Under the pieces are notes generated by a model. That model saw only the letters and a list, made by a program, of their open reading frames with translations, searched no databases and was not told where the DNA came from. Positions 1 to 21,445 of a DNA stretch of 64,000 bases are shown one piece after another. Each line of letters opens with the position of its first letter. Within the stretch, counting starts at the first letter, position 1. The position numbers were made by a program, and so were the translations under genes. The DNA comes from Piscicola geometra (Eukaryota; Annelida; Clitellata; Hirudinida; Piscicolidae). The DNA lies in the NCBI GenBank assembly GCA_943735955.1, contig OX030963.1:871323-935322 (forward strand), read 5' to 3'.

Positions 1-47
1 AATTGATTTAATAAAAGAAAAGAAAAACAGAGCCAAACTGAAGCAAC

Positions 48-705
48 CAGTGTTATTTTCGTAACGAAAACGAAAACGACAATTCTGAATAATCGTTCCA
101 CGAAAACGAAAATAAAAACTAAATTTATTTTCAAAACGAAAACGAAAATAAAAACTAATTATTTCCAAAACGAAACTGAAATAAAAACTATAATTATTTT
201 CAAAACGAAAATTAAATAAGTTTTCATGATATGCCATAAGATGCAAATGAATAACTTTTATAAAAAATATATGTCTTTGTTATAAACATTATCTTTGGGC
301 TTTAAGAAAGAAACGCCATTTATAAAACGTTATTTTATTACCGCTTCGTTTTGTGAATTAAATTATCACTTATTTTAATCATAGATTTGTTGTTATACTT
401 CAAATTTGTTATTAATCAATAATTTACGTAATCAATTCTTATAATATTTCAATTGACTGTTAATTTTTTTAACTCATTTGTTGTTAATATACAGTTCTAT
501 TTTACCGTTTCATTTTATGATCAATTAATTTTTTAGATATAAAAAAATAGTGTTTAAAGTTGTAAATTAATATATTTTCAAAACTAAAATAAAAATAAAA
601 ACTATATTTATTTTCACAACGAAAACGAAAATAAAAACTATAATTAATTCCAAAACGAAACTGAAATAAAAACTATAATTATTTTATGAAACGAAAATAA
701 CACTG
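48..705. mobile_element. Non-autonomous hAT-type element (MITE), 658 bp
   Basis: The two ends are perfect 15-bp inverted repeats: CAGTGTTATTTTCGT at 48-62 and its reverse complement at 691-705. They are flanked by an identical 8-bp direct repeat, GAAGCAAC, at 40-47 and 706-713. CAGTG-type termini with an 8-bp target duplication are the established signature of hAT transposons. The interior is very AT-rich, has no credible reading frame, and carries subterminal direct repeats built on ACGAAAACGAAAATAAAAACTA-like units near both ends (about 60-210 and 575-690). A mobile element lacking its own transposase is the natural reading. I saw no second copy in the window. Confidence 0.9.
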
Positions 706-713
706 GAAGCAAC

Positions 714-1507
714 AACACAGCAGCAATAAATCGAGAACTAATATTTTATACATGCATATATTTTGCAAAGGTCCTCGGTCTTGGAATGCCATTCTTAAGA
801 GTGGCTTCCAATACAAGACTACATCGATTGCTGATTTTAAAAAGAAATTTTTCTTAATAAATAGTGGTTCGGTAATTTCAAATACTGTACGTATAATACA
901 TGTAGATAATTGTAAGTATGAGAGTGTATTTGTAGGATAAATTATATTTAGTTTATCTATAAATTCTATATTCTGTTTTAAGATATAGATAACTTGTGTA
1001 ATATCGTCACGTAGTTTTTATGAGCCGATATTAAACATTTTGCATGTGAGGATGTATTTAAGTGAACAATAATGTTTCTGTCTTTTATGATTTAAATTGT
1101 TTTGCATTGAAATTATGTTACTATGGGATATTTTAATCTGTAGATATTTGATTATTGGCATTTTTTTTACAATGTAGTATTTAAAATAATCATCTGAAAC
1201 TTTGAACATTCATGTCAAGGTGACTGTGCTAGATGAGCTCATGATTGAGCTCGATCACAGCCATCCTGTCTTCTTATTATCAAACTTATTTGATATTTAA
1301 TTCTAAGGAGCAAATAAAAGATCGTTTCGTTTTGTTTAGCAATGGAGACAAACTGCAACAACAACACAACAACATCAACAATATAAGAAAAAAAGACAGC
1401 ACAACAAAACACAACAAGACAGCATCTCTTAAGAGGCTCAAGAAGAACCAGTTAAGGATATAACTTAGAGCATCTTTGCCATTCTAATCCCACGACTTCT
1501 TCATCCC
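714..1507. other. AT-rich non-coding stretch
   Basis: Only short low-quality reading frames (about 60-70 codons) occur here. None has a recognisable domain or splice context. I see no RNA gene. Confidence 0.6.
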
Positions 1508-1712
<205 letters not shown>

Positions 1713-1913
1713 ACAACCACCTCATCAACAAATGTTGAAGTCGAACAAAAGCTGTATGAGGAATGAAGTATGAAAGATGACGTTGTGTAGTCTGACGTCA
1801 TTTAAAATGCCCAAAATGACGCTGGCCAATCAGAGATGGCTCCAGAAATCGAGATCGCTGATTGGCTGAGAGACTTTTTTTTGACATTTTAACTAAAAGA
1901 CAAGACTTTGCAG

Positions 1914-1935
1914 GGCATGGAATTGTCTGGATCAG
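1914..1935 (+). other. Possible small 5' exon of the Glass-like gene
   Basis: A 22-nt segment is bounded by a good acceptor (ACTTTGCAG, ending 1913) and a consensus donor (GTGAGT at 1936). It contains an ATG (1917-1919) that opens M-E-L-S-G-S before the donor. It could be an upstream start exon for the zinc-finger gene at 3012. This is inference from splice signals alone; no downstream acceptor was fixed. Confidence 0.25.
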
Positions 1936-2401
1936 GTGAGTGCTGGTGCTTGCTAAGTGCTTTTCAGGTAATTAAATTATGAGTTAGTTGGCCCAATTAA
2001 AGACAATTAGGGCTCAATTACAAGCTCCATTATTAACTTTCATACCCGTTTTTGTAATCCATTTGTTAATTATACTTTGAAGGATATTGTAAAGTTTAGT
2101 AATGAAAGTATTTTTCGTACCTTAGTGATAATATGATGCGCTGTAAATGATGGTCACCACCACCTTCCTCCTTTTAATTACCTTCTTCTTCTTCAGCATC
2201 TTCATCATTCATTGGCAGGCACTAGAACATCTAGTTTAATTGAAGTAGTTTATTGGCCGCTGTGAAAGAGATGTAGTCCGCAGGAGTCGGAAGCGTCGTA
2301 GGAGCAATATGTAACTCGAAACCTCCCCTCCCTCTCCTCCTTCTCTCCCCTCCTTTCCCTCTCCCTCTCCCTCCCTCCCTCTCCCTCTCTTCCTTTCCTC
2401 C

Positions 2402-2832
2402 TCCACCTTCACCCTCTACCTTCACCCTCCACCTTCACCCTCCACCTTCACCCTCCACCTTCACCCTCCACCTTCACCCTCCACCTTCACCCTCCACCTT
2501 CCCCCTCTTCATTCACCTTTTCCTCTCCACCCTTTCTCTCCACCCTTCCTCTCCACCCTTCCTCTCCACCCTTCTTCTCCACCCTTCTTCTCCACCCTTC
2601 CTCTCCACCCTTCTTCTCCACCCTTCCTCTCCACCCTTCCTCTCCACCCTTCCTCTCCACCCTTCCTCTCCACCCTTCCTCTCCACCCTTCCTCTCCACC
2701 CTTCCTCTCCACCCTTCCTCTCCACCCTTCCTCTCCACCCTTCCTCTTCACCCTTTCTCTCCACCCTTCCTCTTCACCCTTCCTCTCCACCCTTCCTCTT
2801 CACCCTTTCTCTCCACCCTTCCTCTTCACTCT
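2402..2832. repeat. 13-bp CT-rich minisatellite
   Basis: Tandem 13-bp units begin as ACCTTCACCCTCC and grade into ACCCTTCCTCTCC from about 2520 onward. The strand is almost purely pyrimidine plus A. The glycine/arginine-rich frames on the other strand are repeat artefacts. Confidence 0.9.
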
Positions 2833-3011
2833 CTCTTTTTACTTTCTTTCTCATCCACTATCTCACCACTCCACCTGACAATCAATCTTCTTCCACCACA
2901 CCATACAACCTCCCCCCCCCCACCCCCCACAACCCTCACCATTGATTGAATGACCTCACACAACCACATGTGACAGGACTGCGTTAAAAGAGAGAGAGAA
3001 GAGGAACCGCC

Positions 3012-5354
3012 ATGAACCAATCAGAAGCAGGCCAAATGGGAGAAGTTGAGGAGAGAGAGAGAGGGGGAAGAAGAGGAAGAGGAGGTGGTAGTGGAAGTGT
3101 GGAAGAAGAAAAATGGAGTGGTACTGGGAAACGTGAGAATGTTTTCAGTGTTGGAAGTGGTGGTGGTGGAAGTGGTGGTGGCAATGGTAGTAGTGGTGGG
3201 AGTGATGGTGGAGATGGTAGTGGTGGTGTTATTAGTGGTAATAATGGCAGTTTGGATGGTAATAGAAGTGGTGGTGGTGGTGATGACGGTAGTAGTGGTG
3301 GTGCTGGTGCATTAGATGAACATAAGACAGACTCAGCCACGCAGCACTTCACCTACTTCCCGCCACCCACGCAACAAGCCCGCCTGCCACAGCCCCAGTA
3401 CTACCACACACACGCCTACTCGAGTCTGTTTCCCGCCACTGGCATGAGCGTCAACCTCTCCATGAGTCTCCTTGAACCCTTCCCTGACCTCTTTTCTCCT
3501 TCTAGACATCCTTCTGCCCATCTGTCTAGACACACCTCTGCTCGTCCGTCTAGACATCCTTTCGACAATCCGTCTAGACAGACTAGTGTTTCCTACCCTG
3601 GCAAACCGCCAAGTAGAGATGTTAATGAAAACTACTTTTGCCAGAACAACAACTACAACAACACTTCGCCTAGATATCACAACATTTTTCATAACATTTG
3701 CATCAACACTATCCATCCCATTCCTCCATCTGTTCCTTCATCCATCCCTCCATCCTTTCCTCCATCCATCCCTCCATCCCTTCCTCCATCCATCCCTCCA
3801 TCCCTTCCTCCATCCATTCCTCCATCCCTTACTCAATATCTCCCTCCATCCATCTCTCCACCTCCCCTCAACACCCTCCCTCCCCCCTTTTGGTCTGCCT
3901 CAACAGACTGGGAAATGATGGTTTCCCCGAGACCACGTGACCCACTCCAGTACAATCATCATCACCACCATCTCCGTCATGTCTGGAAGTACAACCTCAA
4001 CACAAACAACAGCAACAATAACTACAACTTCAACGTTGAACAGCAGAGTGATCACAACAGCAACAAAATACAAAGTCAACAACGTTTATACAACAACCAC
4101 CAACACCACCACTACCAACAACAACAACAACAACAACCTACAGCTATATTGTCTCTGCACATGAACCACCCGCTGGAACAAGACAACATCGTGCAACAAC
4201 AACAACAAATCAACCAACAAAATAATCAACATCAACACTCAGAACAACAACAACAACAACTACAACTACAATGCTCTGAGATTTCTAGTGAGTTCAAAAC
4301 ATCAGAAAAACTTGCCTCAGTTAGTGGAAGTAGCAGCATCAACAACATCAACAACAACAACCAAGGTTCGATGAAGGACAAAAAAATGGATAACAGCAAC
4401 CACCACAACAACAACCACCACCACAACAACAACAACCACCACAAAAACAACAACCACCACAACAACAACAACACCATTGCAAACCACAACAAGATCGCCT
4501 GGGAAGAGTGCAGCAGCAACTCCAACGTCTTTCATGAGTTTTGCACGCTGTGTTGTCCACAAAACGTCTCCAGCCACCACAACAACCACCACCACAACAG
4601 CCATAACAACCACCACCACAACAGCCATAACAACCACCACAGCCACAGCAACAACCATGCTGATCATCACAGCAACCAGGCTAGTCAGCATAACTACAGT
4701 AGTGGCATCAACCACAACCTTTACTCTTCCACCACCAACAACCACCCGCTCCTCTACACCAACCTAGACACTATCCAGAACAATCGACTGCATCCATGCC
4801 CTCTCCCACCCTCCCTCCCTTCTCATCTCTCTCCATCCCTCACCTCCCACTTTCCTCCACCTCTCCCCTCCTACCCTTTCTCACCCACCCCTCTTTTCTA
4901 CCCCTCCCACACCTCCCTCCCTCCTCCGTCATCCCAGAACATCTGCAGACTCTGCGGCAAGTCCTACGCCCGTCCCAGCACCCTCAAGACGCACATGCGC
5001 ACGCACTCGGGCGACAAGCCCTACTCCTGCCCCACCTGCTGCAAGTCCTTCTCGCAGGCAGCCAACCTGACCGCCCATGTGCGCACCCACTCCGGTGAAA
5101 AGCCATTCCAGTGCGTCGTGTGCGACCGACGCTTTTCGCAGTCTTCCTCGGTGACCACTCACATGCGAACGCACTCGGGTGAGCGACCCTACCGCTGTTC
5201 AGCCTGCAAGAAGACCTTCTCCGACAGCTCCACCCTCACCAAGCACCTGCGCATCCACAGCGGCGAGAAGCCCTACAAGTGCTCGGTGTGTCTCCTCTCC
5301 TTCAGCCAGTCTGGCAACCTCAACCGCCACATGCGCGTCCACTGCTGCACCTAA
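3012..5354 (+). CDS. gl: Glass-like C2H2 zinc-finger transcription factor
   Basis: A 780-codon open frame ends with five consecutive C2H2 zinc fingers (about residues 645-777; first finger [20 protein letters not shown], last ending [11 protein letters not shown]). The fingers, their linkers and the near-terminal position match Drosophila Glass, a nuclear DNA-binding factor that specifies photoreceptors. Family assignment rests on recall of that finger block. The N-terminal 640 residues are low complexity: Gly/Ser-rich, then IPPS repeats, then Gln/Asn/His runs. They carry no other domain. The start at 3012 has a fair context (CCGCCATGAA). Oddity: neighbouring genes have an intron every ~120 nt, yet this frame is uninterrupted. 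A strong acceptor with a pyrimidine-rich lead (ending 4937, just before the fingers, phase 0) and the repeat-like N-terminal blocks mean some of this frame may really be in-frame intron. The zinc-finger part is secure; the rest is not. Confidence 0.8.
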   Translation: MNQSEAGQMGEVEERERGGRRGRGGGSGSVEEEKWSGTGKRENVFSVGSGGGGSGGGNGSSGGSDGGDGSGGVISGNNGSLDGNRSGGGGDDGSSGGAGALDEHKTDSATQHFTYFPPPTQQARLPQPQYYHTHAYSSLFPATGMSVNLSMSLLEPFPDLFSPSRHPSAHLSRHTSARPSRHPFDNPSRQTSVSYPGKPPSRDVNENYFCQNNNYNNTSPRYHNIFHNICINTIHPIPPSVPSSIPPSFPPSIPPSLPPSIPPSLPPSIPPSLTQYLPPSISPPPLNTLPPPFWSASTDWEMMVSPRPRDPLQYNHHHHHLRHVWKYNLNTNNSNNNYNFNVEQQSDHNSNKIQSQQRLYNNHQHHHYQQQQQQQPTAILSLHMNHPLEQDNIVQQQQQINQQNNQHQHSEQQQQQLQLQCSEISSEFKTSEKLASVSGSSSINNINNNNQGSMKDKKMDNSNHHNNNHHHNNNNHHKNNNHHNNNNTIANHNKIAWEECSSNSNVFHEFCTLCCPQNVSSHHNNHHHNSHNNHHHNSHNNHHSHSNNHADHHSNQASQHNYSSGINHNLYSSTTNNHPLLYTNLDTIQNNRLHPCPLPPSLPSHLSPSLTSHFPPPLPSYPFSPTPLFYPSHTSLPPPSSQNICRLCGKSYARPSTLKTHMRTHSGDKPYSCPTCCKSFSQAANLTAHVRTHSGEKPFQCVVCDRRFSQSSSVTTHMRTHSGERPYRCSACKKTFSDSSTLTKHLRIHSGEKPYKCSVCLLSFSQSGNLNRHMRVHCCT

Positions 5355-5374
5355 AGCTGCTGCTGCTGCCGTGC

Positions 5375-5650
5375 TTGTTGTGGTGGTTGATGTGGTGGTT
5401 GATGTGGTGGTTGTTGTGGTGGTTGATGTGGTTGTTGTGGTGGCTGTTGTGGTGGTTGTTGTGGTGGTTGTTGTGGTGGTTGTTGTGGTGGTTGATGCGG
5501 TGGTTGTTGTGGTGGTTGTTGTGGTGGCTGTTGTGGTGGTTGTTGTGGTGGTTGTTGTGGTGGTTGTTGTGGTGGTTGATGCGGTGGTTGTTGTGGTGGT
5601 TGTTGTGGTGGTTGATGCGGTAGTTGTGGTTGTAGTGGCTGTTGTGAAAA
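5375..5650. repeat. GTTGTGGTG/GATGTGGTG imperfect repeat
   Basis: Imperfect 9-bp repeat (TTGTGGTGG and TGATGTGGTGG variants) immediately after the zinc-finger stop codon, probably in its 3' UTR. Open frames in several phases and on both strands are spurious. Confidence 0.85.
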
Positions 5651-6003
5651 CAATTTTGGATGTAGCTGATACTGTAGTTGTTGTGACTTTTGTGGCTGTG
5701 TTGTCGTTGTGGCTGTGGCTGCAGGTGAGGTAGATTTTGCGGCAGTAGTTTTACTGCTAGTGGTGGTGGTTGTGTAGTTTGGAGTGACTGTAGCATTTAA
5801 GAATGACGCATTTTCAATATTTTTATTCCATTTTGAAACCGAATTATCGAAAATAAAAGTTTTCAACAAAATTTTAATGAAATGTTGGAAGGTCTTAGTT
5901 CACTGACGTTTGCAAAGGCTGCTTCCTCAAGTGGCCTGCCAATCGATAACAGAGAAAGGAGATATGGTGTGGATGATGGTTCAATGAGTTATTGGGGGAA
6001 TGA

Positions 6004-6320
6004 TTGGATGGATGGATGGATGGATGGATGAATGGATGGATGGATGGATGGATGGATGGATGGATGGATGGATGGATGGATGGATGGATGGATGGATGGA
6101 TGGATGGATGGATGGATGGATGGATGGATGGATGGATGGATGGATGGATGGATGGATGGATGGATGGATGGATGGATGGATGGATGGATGGATGGATGGA
6201 TGGATGGATGGATGGATGGATGGATGGATGGATGGATGGATGGATGGATGGATGGATGGATGGATGGATGGATGGATGGATGGATGGATGGGTGGATGAA
6301 TGAATGGATGGATGGATGGG
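6004..6320. repeat. (GGAT)n tetranucleotide array
   Basis: About 300 bp of nearly perfect GGAT/ATGG repeat. Three forward and two reverse frames stay open through it because the four-base period gives a 12-nt (WMDG / IHPS) cycle without stops. Confidence 0.95.
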
Positions 6321-6828
6321 GGCTAATTGGTCGTTCACACTTGGGTGAGTAGGTAGTTGATGTCATGAAACTCGACACCAAGCTCTCAGCACTCTCCTAA
6401 TCACCTCGCCATTTAGCTGCCAGTGCATCTTCATATTGTTTCGTTGACTGATTTGCCGCATTATTATCATGAGTCTTCCATTTTGTAGTTGAATGTGAGT
6501 GAATATTCATTAGAATTTCATGTAAATGCCGGGGTTTGTTAACATTGTTCTAATAAATATACTTTTAATATTTTATGTTTTTTAAGTTCAATAAATCCTT
6601 TATAAAATATATGGTCATTATATTTTAAAGATTTTTATTGACTTTAAAATGTAATGTGAAGAATTTAAAAATTCCTCAGTTGCGCTCTAAGCTAATGAGA
6701 AACCAAATGTAGAATTATCATAAGCGAACATATGAGTTGCCTGTTTTCATTTGCACCTATGTAATTTGTCTTTTCTGAATATTTAAATAATATTTTGCAT
6801 TTGAAAAAAAACTTCATAAAATTTCAAA
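6321..6828. other. AT-rich region upstream of the adaptin gene
   Basis: Non-coding, increasingly AT-rich, ending at the adaptin start codon. It should hold the adaptin promoter and 5' UTR, but I cannot identify a TATA box or initiator with confidence. Confidence 0.5.
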
Positions 6829-16021
<9,193 letters not shown>

Positions 16022-16477
16022 AAGTAGTTGTACACTCACTCACCATGCACGCATGCCTAACTAAATATGTGTTTGTTTCCACTGTTTAAATGTCGTGATG
16101 TTGCATTGATGATGTTCAGATGGAGTCAATCATTCCGGATACAATATATCCATGTGTATGTCTATAGACACTGTTTATGATGGATTGGGATGTTGACGCA
16201 GAGGCTGCAATGATGGTTAGTTATCCACGCCTCCTCTCCCTCCATCCCACACCACAACACGCATCCAAACACAATCCAATTCACGTATGCATGAATTTAG
16301 TCTAAGAATGCATTGTGTAGTCACTGCATAGTTAATTTAGTACCAAGTCTTTGTAGTTACTGCAGTTAACTTAGTTACCAAGTCTTTGTAGTCACTGCAT
16401 ACTTAACTTAGTTAGCAAGTCTTTGTAGTTCTACTAGACATTCAAATGTTTCCTTCTTGATCTGACCACTCTTTATT
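16022..16477. other. 3' flank of beta-adaptin
   Basis: Non-coding sequence after the adaptin stop codon, probably mostly 3' UTR. It includes a short imperfect duplication (TAGTTACCAAGTCTTTGTAGTCACTGCAT-like, about 16315-16430). No gene seen. Confidence 0.5.
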
Positions 16478-16712
16478 TTGAATGTTGAATCTGCATTGTC
16501 CCTTGGAACAAGAGTGCACGTGAGTTTATTTGACTAAGAAGCACACATTCTACCATCAATCGGCCCATGCACACCAATGGGCCAAATGGCGGCTGGGTAG
16601 ATGTTTGGGGGGGGGGGGGCTTGGCGGTGGTCACCCCTTGAAGGATGATACTCCAGCCCTCATCATCCTTGTCTGCGTCAGCAGCGAGGCGATCAAGTTT
16701 AGTTTAGGGAGT
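16478..16712 (-). pseudogene. CCT6 3'-end fragment (last exon and 3' UTR)
   Basis: Read on the minus strand, this segment aligns with the last exon and 3' UTR of the CCT6 gene (34820-35101) for about 230 bp. Its end encodes RMMRAGVSSFKG followed by TGA, against [14 protein letters not shown] in the intact gene. The UTR matches continue through the C-run and the AAGCACACATTCTA block to TGTTGAATCTG. Upstream part of the exon is lost or frameshifted (about 4 nt shorter), the acceptor is absent, and the preceding CCT6 exon is missing, so it cannot be a functional gene. It arose by local duplication or 5'-truncated retrocopying from a locus 18 kb away in the same orientation; I cannot tell which. 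Confidence 0.85.
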
Positions 16713-17545
16713 TGAACCGACGCAGGTCTTTTGTTTGACCTCTGAAGTTAAATCTATTGAAAAGTTAAACGAATATCAACTGGAGGAAGGGAAACAGATT
16801 AAAACTAGATCAAGTAAGTTCGACTATTTTATCATTTAAAATGTTCTAACTGGAGAAATTCTGATGCAGTTGGTTGTTCAAGATGTAACAAGCACTGAAG
16901 CACAACATTGAAGGAAAGAGTTGAAGAAACATAACTGGAACTAAGCATTTGAAACTAAAAAATACCGTTTAAGATTACAACTCAACATTTAGAGTTCAAA
17001 ATGACCATTTAGGACTACAACTTGGACTATGCAATCTCACCAACCAACAATGCTGTCATTTTCCTACGAATGAAGCAGCACACAACTAAGCGAAAACAAT
17101 TGAATGACAAAAAAACGAAATCAAATCAAAATTTGGCCAAGATTCTAGGAGTCCACATTATCCTCCTCCTTCATGGATTCACGCCTAAGCATCATCCGCC
17201 CGTATGGGGTTAGCCTGCTCATCATCATCATCAGCACCGTCATCATCGTCATCATGGTGGTGCGTGATTTCCACTGGGGTTTCCGCTCTGAGATGCGGCA
17301 GGTTGCAGGGCGTCTGTAGGGGGGGGGTGGAAGCAGGAGTGGTGTGGTGTTGGTATAAAGAGAGGGGTGTGGTGTTGGGGAAGCAAGAGTGGTGTGGTGT
17401 TGTGGTGGAAGGAGTGGTGTGGTGGTGTGGAGGCAGTGGCTGGGAAGTGGTAGAGTTGCAGTATTATGGTTTTAAATTATAGAGAAAACAATCTAAGAAA
17501 AAAAATCAAAAAGATTATTAAACCTTGAAAACTATTTCAATAAAA
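16713..17545. other. Intergenic region between convergent genes
   Basis: Contains AT-rich DNA, a short ATC repeat (17220-17255) and a G-rich GTGGTGTGG-type stretch (17310-17440). No coding or RNA feature supported. The minus-strand NT5C2 transcript should terminate here. Confidence 0.5.
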
Positions 17546-18017
17546 TTATTTCAAAAAAATGTAAAAAAACGGAGCAAGAACCAAGAGTTGTCTGTCTGGT
17601 TGAGTGCCCAAGTGGTCTCTGGCCTTCCTCGGGACAACCACCTCACGCAGTTCGCCGTCATCCTCCTCGTCGTCGTCAGTGGCAGTGGCAGCATTGGTGG
17701 TGGTGTTGCTTGTGCTAGTGGTGGTGGCTGGCAGGTTGTTGACGTCAGCGTTCTTGGCGACACTCTCGTGGTCGACGGTCGACTCGTGAGGCATCTGTGT
17801 TGTGGTCAATATGGGTCTTGCACGCACTCCGTGTTGTTATCTTGTCCTCCAAGCACCATAGCTACCACACACTTCGACCCATCCATCCATCCACCTTACT
17901 ACCCCCGCCAACCCCTTCTCACTTTCTTATAACACCTACAATAACACTCACAACTCACCCAACTACCTGAACAAACACTACCCTCCAACCCACCCCACTC
18001 TCCCCCCCCCTCCCCCA

Positions 18018-18049
<32 letters not shown>

Positions 18050-21000
18050 GCACACACACACACACAAACACGCACACACACACACGCAAACACACACACA
18101 CACACGCACACACACGCACAAACACACGCACACACACACACACGCACGAGCATATGGGGCGCCTTAAAGAGGTAGCAGAGGGGGTAGTAGAGGAGGTTCA
18201 GGAACGTGGAGGCGTACACGTCGGCATACCTCATCACCTGGCCCGCGAAGAACGTCTGTCTGGAGCCTGCGAAGGAGGGAGGGAGGGAGGGGAAGAGGAA
18301 GAAGAGTGGATAATGGAGAAGAAGAAGGAGTGGAGTGGAAGATGGAGAAGAGGAAGAAGAAGGAGGCAGTGGAAGATGGAGAAGAGGAAGAAGAAGGAGT
18401 GGAGTGGAAAATATAGAAGAGGAAGAAGAAGGAGGCAGTAGATGGAAGATGGAGAAGAGGAAGAAGAAGGAGGCAGTGGAGTGGAAGATGGAGAAGAGGA
18501 AGAAGAAGGAGTGGAGTGGAAAATTGAGAAGAGGAAGAAGGAGAAAGAGTGGAAGATGGAAAAAAGGAAGGAGTGGAGTGGAAAATGAAGAAAAATAAAA
18601 AAAGAAACAAAGAAAAAAGGGAAGAAAGAAGAAAAAAGAAATGCATGAGCAAGTGCAAAAGAAGGAGGAGGGGATATAGAGTTGAAGGACTCACACACAT
18701 AGACACACACACATAGACACACACACACAGACACACACACACAGACACACACACAGACACACACACACAGACACACACACACAGACACACACACATAGAC
18801 ATACACACACACAGACACAAACCACTCCTGAAGAGACTGCCATAGATGCCGTAGGAGAGGTCCATCTCGTGCACCACTTCCTGTCGTCGTCGTCGTTGGG
18901 ATGGTGGAGTTGTGGTGATTGTTGTGGTGATTGTTGTGGTGATTGTTGTGGTGATTGTTGTGGTGATTGTTGTGGTGATTGTTGTGGTGATTATTGTGGT
19001 GGTTGTTGTGGTGATTGTTGTGGTGATTGTCTTGTAAGTGTGCATGTGGTGAGTGCTGCATGCTGCATGGGACGATGAATGCCAAATAGATAGACCGAAG
19101 CATGGTGTATGCATAGATGAATGGCGCATGGTCAGATGAATGTCGCATGGTCAGATGAATGGTGCATGGTCAGATGAATGGCGCATGGTCAGATGAATGG
19201 TGCTTCGTCAGATGAATGGTGCATGGTCAGATGAATGGCGCATGGTCAGATGAATGGTGCATGGTCAGATGAATGGCGCATGGTCTGATGAATGGCGCAT
19301 GGTCAGATGAATGGTGCATGGTCAGATGAATGGCGCATGGTCAGATGAATGGTGCATGGTCAGATGAATGGCGCATGGTCTGATGAATGGCGCATGGTCA
19401 GAAGAATGGTGCATGGTCAGATGAATGGCGCATGGTCAGAAGAATGGTGCATAGTCAGATGAATGGCGCATGGTCAGATGAATGGCGACCTTGATGGCTT
19501 CTTGCAGACGGGAGATGTCTGGTTTGTGGTCGGAGGCGCTGTTGAGGTGCATGTAGGCGTTGCTGAGGAGCACGTCGAGGTTCTGCAGGCGGTTGTAGAG
19601 CACCTGGAGGTCCGTGTGGTGGTGTGGTGTGGTGTGGTGGTGGTGGTTAGACGCAGTAGTGTGTTGTGGTGGAGGTTAAATGAAGTGGTGTGTTGTGGTG
19701 GTGATGGTTAAATGCAGTGGTGAGACGTGATGTGTACGATAGTGGTTGCTTGAAGATTGGTTGGCATTTGTGATTGGTGAAGAGACTTAATGCTGGTTGG
19801 CATTTGTGATTGGTGAAGAGACTTAATGCTGGTTGCCACGGTGATGAGAGACCTTCTTGCTGGTCCAGACGTGCAGTTCCTGGAAGAGTTCGGGGATGAC
19901 GAGGAAAGTCCTCCAGCCCTTGGTCTTCTTCGACTTGAGAATGTCGCCGAAGATGTGGTCGCCCACGTACAAGACGTCCTTGCCCTTCGCTCCGATCATG
20001 TCCGAGAAGACGTCGCATGAGCCTGTGCAGTCGTGGTGGTGGTGTGGTGTAGTCGTGGTGGTCTGGTGCAGTTGTGGTCGTTGTGCAGTGGTGGTCGTTG
20101 TGCAGTGGTGGTCGTTGTGGTGTAGTGGCGTGCAGTGGTGATGAGAATAGACTTTCAGCACACCATTCTACACTTCTGGGCGTCACATCCCTCAATCCCC
20201 TCTACAACCCTCCCTCACTCGTCCCTCCTCAACAAGGTCCTCAAACACGCCTCACTCACTCACTCACTCATTCACTCACCTCCGGAGTAGATGTGGCCCT
20301 CCTGCAGAGGTCCGATGTAGTTCCCGATCCTCTGAGCGCCTGTTTGCTGCGTGTGTCGTGCTTCATTGCTGTTCTTTGTTTTTCATTGTACAACTCCACC
20401 ACCCCACAACTCCACCAACACACAAAGCACCACCACACAACATTATAGACCCCACACACATCATTATAGACCCCCCACACAACACAAAAACACAACAACA
20501 ACACCATCCCGCAACAACACCACCCCACAACAACAACCCCATCCCACAACCCCACTACAACAACACAACAACAACAACAACACACACCTGGTCGATCTGC
20601 CGGAGGATGGTGCCCTCTCCGAAGAAGTTGGGCTTCTTGGCGTCCACCAACACGTAGTCGAAGTAGCTCTGCCACTGTCTGTCGCCACTGTCCAACAGGT
20701 ATGACATCACGTGCTGTTGTTGTTGTTGTTGTTGTTGTGGTTGTTGATGTTTTGGTGTTGTTGTGCATGTGGTTGTACTGATAATGATAATAAAAAGAAA
20801 GAGTTCTGATGTGGTTGTAGAGATGGTTATTGAAAGCAGTGGAAAATATTCCAAACAACTGCAACAACAACAACAACAACTTCAACAACAAACACTGAAA
20901 CAACAACACCATCTTTAACAACAGCAACAACAGGCACCTGACTGTAGCTGTAGGAGGAGTTGGTGAGGAGGAATGTTTTGGCGCCAAAACGACGGATCCT

Positions 21001-21109
21001 GTCGAGCATCACTGGCAGTCTCTCGTCCCGCTGCACGTACTCCTGCATACTCGCTAACATGATGCTCTTCATGTCTCCCTGTGTGTGTGTCCGTGTGTGT
21101 GTCCGTGTG

Positions 21110-21160
<51 letters not shown>

Positions 21161-21241
21161 GTGTGTGTGTCCGTGTGTCCGTGTGTCTCCGTGTGTGTGT
21201 GTGTGTGTATGTGTGTGTGTGTGTGTGTGTGCGTGTGTGTG

Positions 21242-21272
<31 letters not shown>

Positions 21273-21347
21273 CCGTGTGTGTGTCCGTGTGTCCGTGTGT
21301 GTGTGTGTATGTGTGTGTGTGTGTGTGTGCGTGTGTGTGTCCGTGTG

Positions 21348-21445
<98 letters not shown>

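Noticed and set aside
752..940. 62-codon open frame after the hAT element
   Set aside because: AT-rich, no domain, no splice or promoter context; expected by chance.
3472..3918. CRISPR-like or other spaced repeat arrays
   Set aside because: All arrays in the window are head-to-tail tandem repeats without unique spacers, and the genome is eukaryotic.
5895..6381. IHPS and WMDG repeat proteins
   Set aside because: Artefacts of the (GGAT)n tetranucleotide array.
20351..20704. Plus-strand frames of about 100-120 codons across NT5C2 exons
   Set aside because: They are antisense to verified NT5C2 exons and cross repeat DNA; conservation supports the minus strand.
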